Source: Branchipolynoe longqiensis (taxonomy: Eukaryota; Annelida; Polychaeta; Phyllodocida; Polynoidae). Taken from it: a stretch of DNA of 64,000 nucleotides. Numbering within the stretch: the stretch's first letter is position 1; the number at the start of each line of letters is the position of its first letter. The position numbers and the translations under genes were made by a program. The stretch is taken from positions 1 to 64,000 of the forward strand of contig JASIRB010003129.1 of the NCBI GenBank assembly GCA_030323885.1. Reading direction: 5' to 3'. The notes beneath the pieces are model-generated. The model searched no databases. It was not told the DNA's origin and worked only from the letters and a program-made list of their open reading frames with translations. This document shows, piece after piece, positions 1 to 10,491 of the stretch.

Positions 1-392
1 GTGGGCAGGCTATGGTGAAATCAATACAGACAAAGAGAAAGGAAGAGTATAAAGTATAAAGAACAAGATAGAGTCAAGCCCTCTGGTTTATTATTTATAT
101 GGTTACATGGGTTCATTGTAGAGTATCACCTCACTCCATTCCCCCAATGGAAAACAAGCATTATTGGCCCTACCAATAGGGATCCAGCATTCCTGGTCCC
201 CATGGCTACCAGTGGTCTGCCCACCACCACCAAGTTGTATGGCCCCATGGCCACCACCAACCTTGACCATTGAGTGTGGTGATCCCTATCTCAGCAGAGG
301 GGGTAGGCCCTGAGTGCAATCACACCCAGACCTGCCACCACCACTATGTCTATTTACATCACACTCAGGCACCACCAGCCCATACACATATA
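1..392. other. No gene seen
   Basis: Mixed-composition sequence with CCACCACCA-type low complexity around 205-350. No open frame, RNA gene or element end can be supported. Confidence 0.5.
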
Positions 393-986
393 TATGGGTC
401 ATTCTTTAAAAATGGGCACCACATATTTGGTTTCCACATTACGATGCTGATAATTTGTTCTTTCTTTTATTGATTGCAAGTCAAATAATTATTGTATCCT
501 CTGTGTATTAAGTATGTTAGCAATAGTACATTTATTGAAGTTACCCCAAGAACTAAATTAAAAGTTTACTTATATGATTTTGTGCTAATGTGAAAGAGTG
601 AAAATTTAGACATGTACACTATGAGTGTAACCAAACTTTTGTTCAACTTGTTTTTCAACTTGTTTCTTTTAGGTGATAACCTTGTCTGCTTAACAGTAAT
701 CATTAAAATCTTCTTTTACTATGTTGTATATGTTAAAATAAGGTTCTGGATGTGTCTTTGATTGTCATGCTACGCCAGTGATATTAATGTATTGCTCAAT
801 CTGTATAAGATCTAATTCAAAAAGTGAAATTCATTTTTTTCTACTCTGACATATGCATAACACGCACACCTTCATAGGACATTGGATTAGGCTATTATTT
901 GGAAGGTTATTTGCTATTATTTGGAAGGTTTTCACTTTTGGTTTCCTTGTCACACTTTTTGTGCCCAGTTTTAGAGAATGTCCCAT
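393..986. mobile_element. Foldback MITE, family F3a
   Basis: The ends are inverted copies. The left end reads TATGGGTCATTCTTTAAAAA and the right end, read on the other strand, TATGGGACATTCTCTAAAAC, followed on both sides by TGGGCAC. Both ends sit in TATATA, consistent with insertion at TA. The interior is AT-rich and has no coding frame. A longer relative lies at 60928-61722. Confidence 0.7.
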
Positions 987-1089
987 ATATATATATACCT
1001 GCACCTGGTCATGTAGACTGATCAGTAATAGAACATTTGCATTCCCCCTATGCCGTATATCAGAATATTTTCAACGTGACATGACTAAA

Positions 1090-1362
1090 GCCTAGTACAC
1101 ACCTACCGTATGCGATTCGCGCACTAAAACCCGCAATTCGACCCGACCAGCTTAAAACTGAAAACGGGCCGATTCATTTTTCGAATCGCGAATCGCAATC
1201 GTAATCGGCCGGTTTTATGCCTAAAACTGAGGTTTTATGCGCGAATCGCAATTGCTAGGTGTGCGCAGGGAGCGCACACCTAGCGATTTTTGTGTGCAAA
1301 ACGGGCAGTTTTAGATCGTATACGGTAGGTGGGTGCGCACAAACGGTAGGTGTGTACCAGGC
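1090..1362. mobile_element. Foldback MITE, family F2
   Basis: The left end reads GCCTAGTACACACCTACCG and the right end, reversed, GCCTGGTACACACCTACCG. A second nested inverted pair (GTATGCGATTCGCGC against its complement) and a central hairpin around 1240-1290 (GCTAGGTGTGCGC) make almost the whole element foldable. It is CpG-rich in an AT-rich setting. A shorter copy with an 8-bp target duplication is at 20461-20686. Confidence 0.75.
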
Positions 1363-1464
1363 ATAACGTGACGAGACATAAACAACCCAGCCTACTCACG
1401 TCAAATCTATTCTGTACAGAGTGAGAAGTTGCCCAATTACACTTTAAAACTACGTTGGTTAGTT

Positions 1465-1783
1465 GTTAGAGTTTTACATCCTGGCAACATCTAAGGTCAT
1501 ATCAGGATGGGTGCCGACTTGTGACAGTGTACGCTCATGGCGATTTTATAGTGCTGCCTTACCGGGAAATCAGGCCACCGGCACCATGATATGATATCCC
1601 ACTCAGTCACATTATCCTGACACTGAGCTAATCAGTCCTTGCCCTATCCTATTAATGCTGAGCGCCAGGCTAGGAAGCGACAAGTATCAATTGTATAAGT
1701 CATTGGTTTGACTCGACCGGGAATCGAACTCCCGATCTCCCGCACTCGAGGCCCGCGCTCTACCGATTCGGCCACCGCGCCCG
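1465..1783 (-). mobile_element. SINE-A1, near full length
   Basis: On the minus strand it starts with a tRNA-like head that has an A-box-like TGGCCGAATCGG and a B box GTTCGATTCCC. Then follow the family words CAAACCAATGACTTA, CTTGTCGCTTCCTAGCC and CACTATAA, and the 3' end GATGTTGCCAGGATGTAAAAC. The head resembles tRNA-Leu/Ser but lacks a foldable anticodon arm, so it is a Pol III promoter and not a tRNA gene. Confidence 0.85.
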
Positions 1784-2203
1784 ATTTGATACTAGGTATA
1801 CTACACAATCAAGTCCTGGCTCAGAACGAGACTGCCTCTACAAACAAACAAGTGGCTGCAGCAGTAAATTCAATTCAATTCAATTCTTTATTTCAAACTA
1901 TTCCCCTTGTACTCGGGAAAATGGAGGTCCAAGCCGATATTAAAGAAAAGTCCATAAATAATGCAGAATATTAGATCATAAAGATGAATGCTATGTGGTT
2001 ATGGAAGTAATTGTTATAATATTGTGAAATTAAATAGCACCCTAATAAAATAACAATATAATATGCATATTTATGGATTAGTTCAATCGTTATACTATCA
2101 TATCATTGTACAATATCTACAAGAATGAGAAAAGATGGAGCCATGATTTTCAGGTGGGACGCAGATATCCCATGCGATAGGTTGTAGGAATTGTTTCTTT
2201 GAG
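1784..2203. other. No gene; short (GAATT)n stretch
   Basis: At 1868-1890 the sequence repeats TTCAATTCAA. The same pentamer repeat recurs near 5850, and it could be the simple tail of a truncated retroposon. The rest is AT-rich and featureless. Confidence 0.4.
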
Positions 2204-2861
2204 TTTTACATCCTGGCAACATCTAAGGTCATATCAGGAGAGGTGCCGACTTGTGACGGTACACACTCATGGCGACTTTATAGTGCTGCCTGACCAGACG
2301 GGATGGCCAAATGAGTTAGAGCGTCCGTCTCCCGCGCTGGTAGATCGTTGGGTCGTGGGTTCGAACCCTGGTCAAGTCAAACCAATGACATAAAAATGTA
2401 TACTTGTCGCTTCCTAGCCAGGTGCTAAGGATTATTAGGACAGGGCAAGGACTGGTGTGCTCAGTGTCAGGATAATGTGCCTGAGTGGGATACTAGGTCA
2501 TGCTGCTGGCGGCCTGGTTTCCCAGTGGGACAGCACTATAAAGTCACTATGAGTGTGCACTGTCACAAGTCGGTACCCGTCCTGATATGACCTTAGATGT
2601 TGCTAGGACATAAAACAACAACAAACAAACAAACTTATAGTGCTGCCCCACTGGGAGATCAGGCCACCGGCACCATGACCTGATATCTCACTCAGTCACA
2701 TTACCCTGACACTGACCTAACCAGTCCTTGCCGAGCACCAGGCTAGCAACCGACAAGTAGTATCAATGTTGTAGGTCATCGGTTTGACTTGACCGGGAAT
2801 CAAACTTCTGACCTTCCGCACTGGAAGCCTGGACTCTACTGGTTCGCCCACCACATCCGGT
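2204..2861 (-). mobile_element. SINE-A1 split by a second SINE-A
   Basis: The 3' half lies at 2204-2290 and the remainder, including the tRNA-like head, at 2635-2861. A plus-strand SINE-A interrupts it. The 13-bp word TTATAGTGCTGCC, normally present once in this SINE, flanks the intruder on both sides (2278-2290 and 2635-2647), so it is the target duplication. Confidence 0.85.
2291..2634 (+). mobile_element. SINE-A1 inserted in SINE-A1
   Basis: Complete copy. Head with GGGATGGCCAAATGAGTTAG and B box GGTTCGAACCC, full A1 body, and a tail of AACAACAAACAAACAAAC. The 13-bp target duplication and intact ends make this a reference copy for the family in this window. Confidence 0.88.
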
Positions 2862-3105
2862 ATAGCTGCAGGTTTAACCCATGGCCAAGTGAAACCAATG
2901 GGCCTAAGCATGAATACTTATCGCTACCTAGCCTGGCACGAAGTTTCTAGTAGAATAGGGAAAGGAGTAATTGAATGAGGAAGAACAATTGATCGCACTA
3001 TGGAGCAGCACTATAAAGTTGCCATGAGTGAGTGTTATCACAAGGCGGTAGCCATCCTGCTATGACCATAGATGTTGCTAGGATGTAAAACTCCAACAAA
3101 CAATG
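2862..3105 (+). mobile_element. SINE-A, diverged, head incomplete
   Basis: It starts abruptly at the head end of the preceding minus-strand copy. It carries AGGTTTAACCCATGGCCAAG, CTACCTAGCCTGGCACG, then the A2-like word GAATGAGGAAGA followed by the A1 3' end GATGTTGCTAGGATGTAAAAC. It is thus mosaic between the two 3' variants, or a relic of two insertions. Confidence 0.65.
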
Positions 3106-3299
3106 GTGCATGTGGTTTATTAATGAATACATTAGGTGTAAAAATCGCATGTGCATAGCTTTGGCCATTTGAAATTTACTCTGCGTAAAGGTTAAAATGC
3201 CAAGGGTTCATTGCATTTTCAGAACAGATGCCTGGAGCGCATTGGAAGACTACATGTAACATGTCCTATATACGAAGCTATTGTTTTGTAGAGAGAAAT

Positions 3300-3560
3300 G
3301 GAATAATATATATGTGGTGTATAACGTATTATGCGAGTATAAAAATATGAAGGGAATTGTTTCCTTATTATATTATATTATGATATTACTTGATACCATT
3401 GTTATTCTCCGTAAGACTCCTTCCTCACTTGACCGGTGGTGCCTCCTGCGCTCACCCCCACCCTCCACCTGGTGCCAACATTGTCAGTCGCACTGAAGGA
3501 TTTTTGTCTCTCTCTCATATGTACGTAGTTATTTATATATACATATATATATATATATAT
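3300..3560. repeat. Dispersed repeat R1
   Basis: The stretch shares a block with 61740-61925: a TATAATGCATTATAC-like start, GTTATTCTCCGTAAGAC, a GGTG-CC segment and GAAGGATTTTTG. Both copies end in a TATATA run. No coding frame or inverted ends could be seen. Confidence 0.5.
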
Positions 3561-3566
3561 ATAACT

Positions 3567-3754
3567 GACTAACTCTAACTGACCACCTCCACAGATCGAC
3601 CACTCACCTATATCGATCGCTTTATTTGGGTCCTAAACGATCGCCCATACAATACCATTGTAACGATAGAAAAAAACTCCCTAAGCTGACCACCTCCCTG
3701 AATGGACCATTAAAGGTCGTTCTCATGGTCGGTCGATTTAGAGAGGTTTTACTG
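3567..3754. mobile_element. Pogo/Tigger-like MITE
   Basis: The right end reads GAGAGGTTTTACTG followed by TA. On the other strand this is CAGTAAAACCTCTC, the CAGT-type terminus with TA target typical of pogo/Tigger elements. GACCACCTCC and GGTCGGTCG words occur in both halves. The left end is eroded. A related terminal fragment is at 63748-63802. Confidence 0.6.
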
Positions 3755-4140
3755 TAGTGACTTACATAAATAAGGAAGACAAAGACATGATAGTGGGTAT
3801 GAGTTGTATTCTCTGAGAGGAACTAAAATTGTCAGCGGTACAGTGAGTGTGAGTCATGGGACCATTAGATGTGTGAGCAGACAGGTGGCGCCACAGGTGA
3901 CCAGAGATTGGATAGGTTGCACCAGTCAATGACTGAGTTCAGGCCCTAGCGGCGGATCACTGAGAAAGAGTAGGGGCTGAGAAGCAGGTGGAAGCTTCCG
4001 GCCTTATAATAGTTTTTTTATTATTAATACTCGTATAATGGCTTATTCAGCATATAATATATATACAGGTGCCCAGGCCTGCAAAACTCCCTGGTTGTTT
4101 GGATATTTTTTGGCTCCTTGGTTTTAGGTTTTGTTTTGTT
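3755..4140. other. No gene seen
   Basis: Contains GTGGCGCCACAGGTGACC near 3887, similar to the GGTGGCGCCACCT hairpin near 12830. No element boundaries or coding frame. Confidence 0.45.
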
Positions 4141-4303
4141 GGAGGTCATATGAGGACAGGTACCGACTTGTGACTTGTAACATGCACCAGGCCAGGAAGC
4201 GACAAGTATAAATTTTAAAGTCATTGGTTTGACTCGACATGGAACCGAACTCCCGACCTTCCGCACGCGAGGCCCGCGCTCTACCGATTAGGCCACCGCG
4301 CCC
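4141..4303 (-). mobile_element. SINE-A1 with internal deletion
   Basis: Tail-side sequence ACCGACTTGTGAC is joined directly to GCACCAGGCCAGGAAGCGAC, which removes about 150 bp of the body. The head end at 4300 is intact (GCCACCGCGCCCGG on the plus strand). Confidence 0.75.
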
Positions 4304-4659
4304 GGTCCTTAGTTTTAGGACAAAAAAAAACTAATTAAAGTAGAAACAGCTAATTAGTAAGCCACATTATTAATATTACACAGCCATTAGGAGCACTTGC
4401 CCTCGTGGCGTTACTTGATGGTCACATGACTTACAGAACCAGGGTTGCGTGACGTCACACCCCCCATTAACTCGCCGATACACATCGCGTGATATGACTG
4501 ACCCATATGTGAGTTGCTATGGTTACTGAGTAATTAAAAGCCTGCTCGCTATAGTAATCCACCCCCTGCTGACTCAACACACTCACCCAGTCACTGCCTG
4601 AGTGGCTGTGGGTGTGCACACTCTCCCCAGCACTCAGCACTCAGCACTCATCTCAGACC
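4304..4659. other. No gene seen
   Basis: An A-run at 4321 is followed by moderately GC-rich sequence with short direct repeats of CACTCAGCA near 4625-4650. Nothing further can be supported. Confidence 0.4.
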
Positions 4660-4998
4660 AGGTCGAGTCAAACCAATGACGTAGCAAATTTATACTTGTC
4701 ACTTCCGAGCCTGGCACTCGGGATTAAAGCTGCACAGTCCGATCAAAACATCAAATTTTCAAATCCAAAACAATTATCTAGATCTAATTCCACATATCTA
4801 ACGTAGATACTGGTGCATTTAGAAAGCATATGTTGCCACATAGAATGGAAAACTGACACAATGTAATAGAATCTGTTACTGCAGAAACCTATGGGGTCAG
4901 AGTTTTGGCATGCTTGCCAAAATTAATTTGTTAGCTTTGCACTTCAGATATCTCAAAGGTTAGCCATTTAAAATCAAATTTATTTCAAACTAAAGTGG
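4660..4998 (-). mobile_element. SINE-A head fragment abutting truncated MITE-1
   Basis: Positions 4660-4725 hold GGTCGAGTCAAACCAATGAC and CTGGCACTCGG, a SINE-A fragment on the plus strand. From about 4724 a MITE-1 copy begins (TTAAAGCTGCACAGTCCGAT, inverted orientation). It runs to about 4998, where a GT/CA minisatellite replaces its other end. Confidence 0.65.
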
Positions 4999-5770
4999 GC
5001 TTAGGGATGTGCTGGGGGTGTATGCGTGTGTGGTGGGTGTTGATGGTGTGGGTGGTGGGGGTGTAGGTGTGTGTGGTGGAGGTGTAGGGGTGTCTTGCAC
5101 TTGCAGAGCGGCACCTCACAATCTTTAGCATCGCTAAACCCCCACCACACACCTACACCCCCACCATAGCCCTAAACCCCCACCACACACACCTATACCC
5201 CCTAAACCCCATGACACACACCTATACCACCAGTACCCCTTACACCCCAACCACACACCTAAACCCCCACCACACACTTACACCCCAACCACACACCTAC
5301 ACCCTCACCACACACACACCTATGCCCTCACCACACACACACCTACACCCCCACCATACACCACCACACACCTACACCACCACACACACCTACACCCCCA
5401 CCATATCCCTAAACCCCCAACACACACCTACACCCCCACACACACCTAAGCCCTCACCAACACTACACCCCCCCACACACACACAGACACCTACACCCCA
5501 CCACACCCCTAAACCTTCACCACACACCTACACCCCCACCAACACCCACAACCACCACACACCTACACCCCACCACACACCTACACCCCCACCACACACC
5601 TACACCCCCACCACACCCCTAAGCCCTAACCACACACCTACACCGCCACCACACACACCCACCACACCTACAACCCCACAACACACATACCTACACCCCC
5701 ACCACATCCCTAAACCCCCACCACACACCTACACCACCAAAACACACACACCTACACCCTTCTCTCCAAC
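4999..5770. repeat. CA-rich minisatellite with a strand switch
   Basis: Positions 4999-5090 are GT-rich (GGTGGGGGTGTAGGTGTGTG). After about 55 bp of unrelated sequence, the complementary motif CCCCACCACACACCTACA repeats in imperfect units of about 19-20 bp up to 5755. Reading frames across it are open only because the repeat lacks stop codons. They encode low-complexity Thr/Pro/His and are not genes. Confidence 0.8.
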
Positions 5771-6070
5771 CATGATGGCCGACTTGGACCGGGAACGGGT
5801 GCTGCCACCTAGTGTACAGGGAGAGAAATGACTCATGAAAGCTCCCCATTGAATTGAATTGAATCCGTCCAACACCAACTCTCGTCTCACCCTCACCCTC
5901 CCTCCCCCACCATACATGCATTGCCTCTCGATCTCAAATAGTTATTCACATCTTCATCCCTTTCACCTTATTGTCCACCTACCTTCATTCCTTCTGACTC
6001 ACTCCCCCAATACTCCCACCTCACTCCTCAGTACCCCTCACTCCCTCCTTCCACTCACTCCTGTACCCTA

Positions 6071-6411
6071 TAGACCTATTTCATATGATGTCAGCATGGG
6101 TATTTAGGTCAGTGCACGCAGTGTTTGGCTGCAGGATGACACACTGTCACACTGCAAACTCAATGGCTATGAGCAATCTTCATAGAGAAAAAGTGAAATA
6201 TCTCTAAAACCACACCACCTAGACACAAACCGCTTGGAACACATATAGAGAACATATTCAACGAATAGATTATATTAAATTTATAAGGTTAGGGTTCTGT
6301 ATTTCTATTAATTTTGAATAAAATAAACGTCTTGCACTGCGCGTACCGGCAAACTCAGTGCATTGTCAATGGCCCTGAGCAATCCACCGCTGTGTATAAC
6401 TTACAGCGTCA
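6071..6411 (-). mobile_element. Foldback family F9, one unit
   Basis: The end reads TAGACCTATTTCATATGATG. It contains one of the roughly 200-bp units that repeat in this family (TCTAAAACCACACCACCTAG, AAGGTTAGGGTTCTG, TGCACTGCGCGTACC). More complete relatives are at 22139-22675 and 26447-26846. Confidence 0.65.
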
Positions 6412-6584
6412 TCAAAGTCTGGTTGCTCTCATACCATGTCTATGTGGTGTGGGAGGTTAAAAATCCCTTGGGTCGGTAAAAGTGTAGGCTCGGGCTTTCT
6501 ATCGACCAGCAGTGGAGATAGGAAGACCAGTCCTCTGTGACTGGGATATCCCCTGCTTGGGACAACTAATGTCCCCCAAAAAAA

Positions 6585-6655
6585 ATGAAGACAAAAATGA
6601 GAGACAAATAAGTGTTCACACTTCCTGTCTACCATTCGCTATATCGCTATATTAC
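6585..6655 (+). mobile_element. 3' end of a CR1-like LINE
   Basis: This shares a 50-bp block with the 3' end of the LINE fragment at 37125-37617: GAGAGACAAATAAGTG, the hairpin AAGTGTTCACACTT, and a CGCTAT-type tail. Only the untranslated end is recognisable. It directly borders the minisatellite. Confidence 0.5.
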
Positions 6656-8440
6656 TCCCTTTCAGCCCTTAATACCCCCCCATTCCCCTCACTCCCTACT
6701 CACCCACTATCCTACTCCCATCACTCCTCCTCACTCTCTCAGTCTCACTCCCGTCACTCCTCCCGCTATCCCACTCCCCATTCTCTCACTCCATCACCCC
6801 CATTCCTCCACCCTATCATTCCCTCATCCCATTCCCCCATGCACTCTGACCCCCTGTCACTCCTGTCACTCCTGTCACTCCCCCCACAATTCTACTCCCC
6901 CCTTCCCTCACTCTCTCATTCTCACCCCATTCTTCCACTCTCTCACTCCCGTCACTCCCCCCACTACCCACACCCTCTATTCTCTCACTCCCTCATATCC
7001 ATCCCTACCCAACTCACCCATTATCTTACTCCCGTCACTCCTCCTCACTCCCTCACACCCCCACTACCCACTCCCTCTAATCTCTCACTCCCTCATATCC
7101 CTCATATCCCTCACTACCCAACTCACCCACCATCTTACTCCCGTCACTCCTCCTCACTCCCTCACACCCCACTACCCACTCCCTCTATTCTCTCACTCCC
7201 TCATATTCCTCACTACCTAACTCACCCACGATCTTACTCCCATCACTCCTCCTCACTCCTCCTCACTCCCTCACATCCCTCACTACCCAACTGACCCACG
7301 ATCTTACTCCCGTCACTCCTCCTCACTCCATCACTCCCTCACATCCCTCACTACCCAACTGACCCACGATCTTACTCCCGTTACTCCTCCTCACTCCCTC
7401 ACATCCCTCACATCCCTCACTACCTAACTCACCCACTATCTTACTCCTGTCACTCCTCCTCACTCCCTCACATCCCTCACATCCCTCACATCCCTCACTA
7501 CCTAACTCACCCACGATCTTACTCCCGTCACTCCCCCCACTACGCACTCCCTCTATTCTCTCACTCCCTCACATCCCTCACTACCTAACTCACCCACGAT
7601 CTTACTCCCGTCACTCCTCCTCACTCCCTCACATCCCTCACATCCCTCACATCCCTCACATCCCTCACATCCCTCACTACCCAACTCACCCACTATTTTA
7701 CTCCCGTCACTCCTCCTCACTACCTCACATCCCTCACATCCCTCACATCCCTCACATCCCTCACTACCCAACTCACCCAGTATCTTACTCCCGTCACACC
7801 TCCTCACTCCCTCACATCCCTCACATCCCTCACATCCCTCACTACCTAACTCACCCACTAGCTTACTCCCGTCACTCCTCCTCACTCCCTCACATCCCTC
7901 ACATCCCTCACATCCCTCACATCCCTCACATCCCTCAATACCCAACTCACCCAGTATCTTACTCCCGTCACTCCTCCTCACTCTCACATCCCTCACATCC
8001 CTCACATCCCTCACTACCCAACTCACCCAGTATCTTACTCCCATCACTCCTCCTCACTCCCTCACTCCCTCACATCCCTCACTACCCAACTGACCCATGA
8101 TCTTACTCCCATCACTCCTCCTCACTCCCTCACTCCCTCACATCCCTCACTACCTAACTCACCCACGATCTTACTCCCGTCACTCCTCCTCACTCCCTCA
8201 CATCCCTCACATCCCTCACATCCCTCACTACCTAACTCACCCACTAGCTTACTCCCGTCACTCCTCCTCACTCCCTGACATCCCTGACATCCCTCCCATC
8301 CCTCACATCCCTCACTACCCAACTCACCCAGTATCTTACTCCCGTCACACCTCCTCACTCCCTCACACCACCCACTACCCAACTCCCCCACTCTCTCACT
8401 CCCGTCATTTCTCCACTACCCCCCCCCCTTTCACCCCCCT
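6656..8440. repeat. 1.8-kb TCA/TCC minisatellite with higher-order units
   Basis: A long unit (ACTCACCCACGATCTTACTC, then CCGTCACTCCTCCTCACTCC) alternates with variable runs of the 9-bp word CACATCCCT, present in 1 to 6 copies per unit. Because the 9-bp word and most units keep phase and lack stops, both strands show open frames (Ser/Pro/His-rich on plus, Gly/Glu/Cys-rich on minus). These are artefacts of the repeat. Confidence 0.85.
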
Positions 8441-8820
8441 CACTTCTCCACTCACTCAGGAAACCACCCACTCCGACCACCACACCCACCCCCACACCCA
8501 CAACCACACCCACCCACACCCACACCCACAAATTACAGCCTGTGTACACGCTCTCCCTCTCCCTCTCCTCTTCATCACGCTCATTCTCATCCCATTAGCA
8601 GTGCGCTTACACTCCAGCATTTTAAAGACATGCATATTTGATGCGCTGATATTAATCTACAGTTTCTGCACTTCGAGAATAATGATACTCGTGAGTGAGT
8701 GAGCCTGTTCTCATGCAGCCCCCCCCCCCCCCACCTCAGCCCCCACACCCCTCTTCACGATCAGCATCCACAACTGCCCATCTTGTAACCAATTCACACT
8801 GGTTCCTGGCGTTCTTTATA
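8441..8820. other. No gene; C-rich and CA-rich tracts
   Basis: C-runs near 8419 and 8720, and a (CCCACA)n stretch at 8480-8530. Nothing else recognised. Confidence 0.5.
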
Positions 8821-9154
8821 CATTATAACCCCGTTAAACCAAGCTCGGTTAAACCAAACGATCGTTAATCCCAATTTGTGTTGGCGGCCCCGCAAAATAT
8901 TACCATTTATCATATAAAAAAGTTGGTTAAACCAAAGTCGGTTAATGCAAATTATCAGTTAATCCAAACAAAATTGTCGGACCCCAGGCTACTTCTTGTA
9001 CCCTTAAACCAAACTTTCATGTGGTTATAAGGTCATCTGAGACCCCACCGACTTTTTTATATGATAAAAGGTGGTATTTTGCTGGGCTGCCGAAAAAAGT
9101 TAGGATTATGCTATCATTTGGTTTAACCAAGCTTGGTTTAATGGGGTTATGCTG
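8821..9154. mobile_element. Pogo/Tigger-like foldback MITE
   Basis: The left end reads CATTATAACCCCGTTAAACC and the right end GGTTTAATGGGGTTATGCTG, flanked by TA on both sides. The arms continue inward (GGTTAAACCA, ATATGATAAA), so most of the 334 bp can fold on itself. No transposase frame is present. Confidence 0.75.
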
Positions 9155-9261
9155 TATATACATAAAAAACAATAATCAAAGTGTCCACATATATTGTATT
9201 TGTATATTACATTCATAATGCACCCACATTTTTGTCAAAGCCAAGTCAAAGTCGAAGCCAA

Positions 9262-9340
9262 AGCTCGGTTAAACCAATGATCAGTTAATCCAAACAAATT
9301 TCTAGGGTCCCTTCAAGTTTGGTTTAACGGGGTTATACTG
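9262..9340. mobile_element. Fragment of the same pogo-like MITE
   Basis: Keeps AGCTCGGTTAAACCA internally and the terminus GGTTTAACGGGGTTATACTG followed by TA. The rest of this copy is missing. Confidence 0.6.
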
Positions 9341-9430
9341 TATAGGGCATTGTCACACCCCTGACACCAACTGGAGTCATTGTCTTTAACCATATGAGAT
9401 ATCCTATTACTCACAAGGTAGGCACACTGG

Positions 9431-9790
9431 ATGTGGTAGCCAAATCGGTAGAATGCAGGTTTCCACGTGGAGGCAAAGTAACCTTGTTTTATTTAACGAC
9501 GTATCTAGAGCGCATTGATTTTTATCACCGGCTATTGGACGTCAAAGATGTGTTCATTCTGACATATTTCTTTGGAGCCAACCTGCTGCTGCCACATAGG
9601 CTATGCTTTCCGATAAGCAGCAAGGGGTCTTGTATATGCACTTTCTCATAGCCAGGGCAGCACATACCACAGCCTTTGATGAACCAGTTGTTGACCACTG
9701 GTTCCCAATGTGGAAGGTCGGGAGCTTGATTTCCAGTCAAGTTAAACCAATGACTTACTAAATTTATGCTTGTCACTAACTTATCACTAC
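9431..9790 (+). mobile_element. SINE-A split by SINE-B
   Basis: The head (GTAGCCAAATCGGTAGAATG) ends at about 9477 and resumes at 9697 with GGAAGGTCGGGAGCTTG and AAACCAATGACTTAC. The interruption is a minus-strand SINE-B placed inside the tRNA-like head, between the A and B boxes. Confidence 0.7.
9478..9696 (-). mobile_element. SINE-B, 5' truncated
   Basis: Reads, on the minus strand, AACCAGTTGTGGACC-type sequence through AAAGGCTGTGGTATGTGCTG, a GCATATACAAGACCCC segment and GGCTCCAAAGAAATATGTC, to the 3' end GTCGTTAAATAAAACAAGG. The tRNA-like head is missing. Confidence 0.75.
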
Positions 9791-9973
9791 CACACCACAC
9801 AATACTGCACCCACGTCACATCACATCACACAAATCCCACACCATAGAACACCAATGCACCACATCCACACCACATCCACACAACACTACACCCACATAA
9901 CATTACACTCACACCACACAACACCGATCCATTGCGAATTGCATTCCTATCAAAAACCCACTCCACACACACC
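9791..9973. repeat. CA-rich low complexity
   Basis: Imperfect ACCACACCACAT repeats between two SINEs. No other content recognised. Confidence 0.6.
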
Positions 9974-10308
9974 GGGGCGGGACGTGGCTCAGACAGTAGA
10001 GTATCCACCTGGGAAGGTGTGGGTCATCCTATCGATCCTGCTCAGTGGACACATTGGCAGTTTGGGCTATTTTCCATTCCAACCAGTGGTCCACAACTGG
10101 TTCATCAAAGGCTGTGGTATGTTCTGTCCTGTCTGTGGGAAAGTACATATAAAAGACTCCTTGCTGTTTATCGGAAAGAGTGGCTTATGTGGCGGCAGCG
10201 GGTTTCCTCCAAATAAATATGTCAGAATGATCATATGTTTGATGTCCAATAGCCGATGATAAAAATCAATGTGCTCTAGAGGCGTCGTTAAATAAAACAA
10301 ACCTTCCA
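9974..10308 (+). mobile_element. SINE-B, full length
   Basis: The tRNA-like head GGGACGTGGCTCAGACAGTA is followed by CCATTCCAACCAGTGGTCCA, GTCTGTGGGAAAGTACATAT, TTTCCTCCAAATAAATATG, CAATAGCCGATGATAAAAA and the end GTCGTTAAATAAAACAAACC. From memory, this body and 3' end match a SINE widespread in mollusc genomes. I use it as the main taxonomic hint; a repeat-library search would settle it. Confidence 0.85.
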
Positions 10309-10440
10309 CACCCACACACACCCTCTTCCAAACACACACGAGCTCCACAACCACACACACTCCTCCACAACCACACACACTCCTCCACACACACACACTC
10401 CTCCACACACCCACACACACTCCTCCACACGCGCGGACCC
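10309..10440. repeat. CCACACACACTCCT repeat
   Basis: Units of CACACACACTCCTCCACA lie between the SINE-B 3' end and GC-rich sequence. Confidence 0.7.
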
Positions 10441-10491
10441 ACGGAGGGAATCACGAATGAAACGGGCGCGTCATTAGAAGCCGGTGGAGCG

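Noticed and set aside
1700..1783. tRNA-Leu or tRNA-Ser gene in SINE-A heads
   Set aside because: No foldable anticodon or variable arm, and the head is always followed by the SINE body.
5211..5831. 206-codon Thr/Pro-rich open frame
   Set aside because: Entirely CA-rich minisatellite.
7300..8100. CRISPR-like array
   Set aside because: The repeats are continuous and the 'spacers' are themselves repeats; the setting is eukaryotic.
6512..8391. Ser/Pro/His-rich plus-strand and Gly/Glu/Cys-rich minus-strand open frames
   Set aside because: Low-complexity by-products of the TCC/TCA minisatellite, open on both strands.
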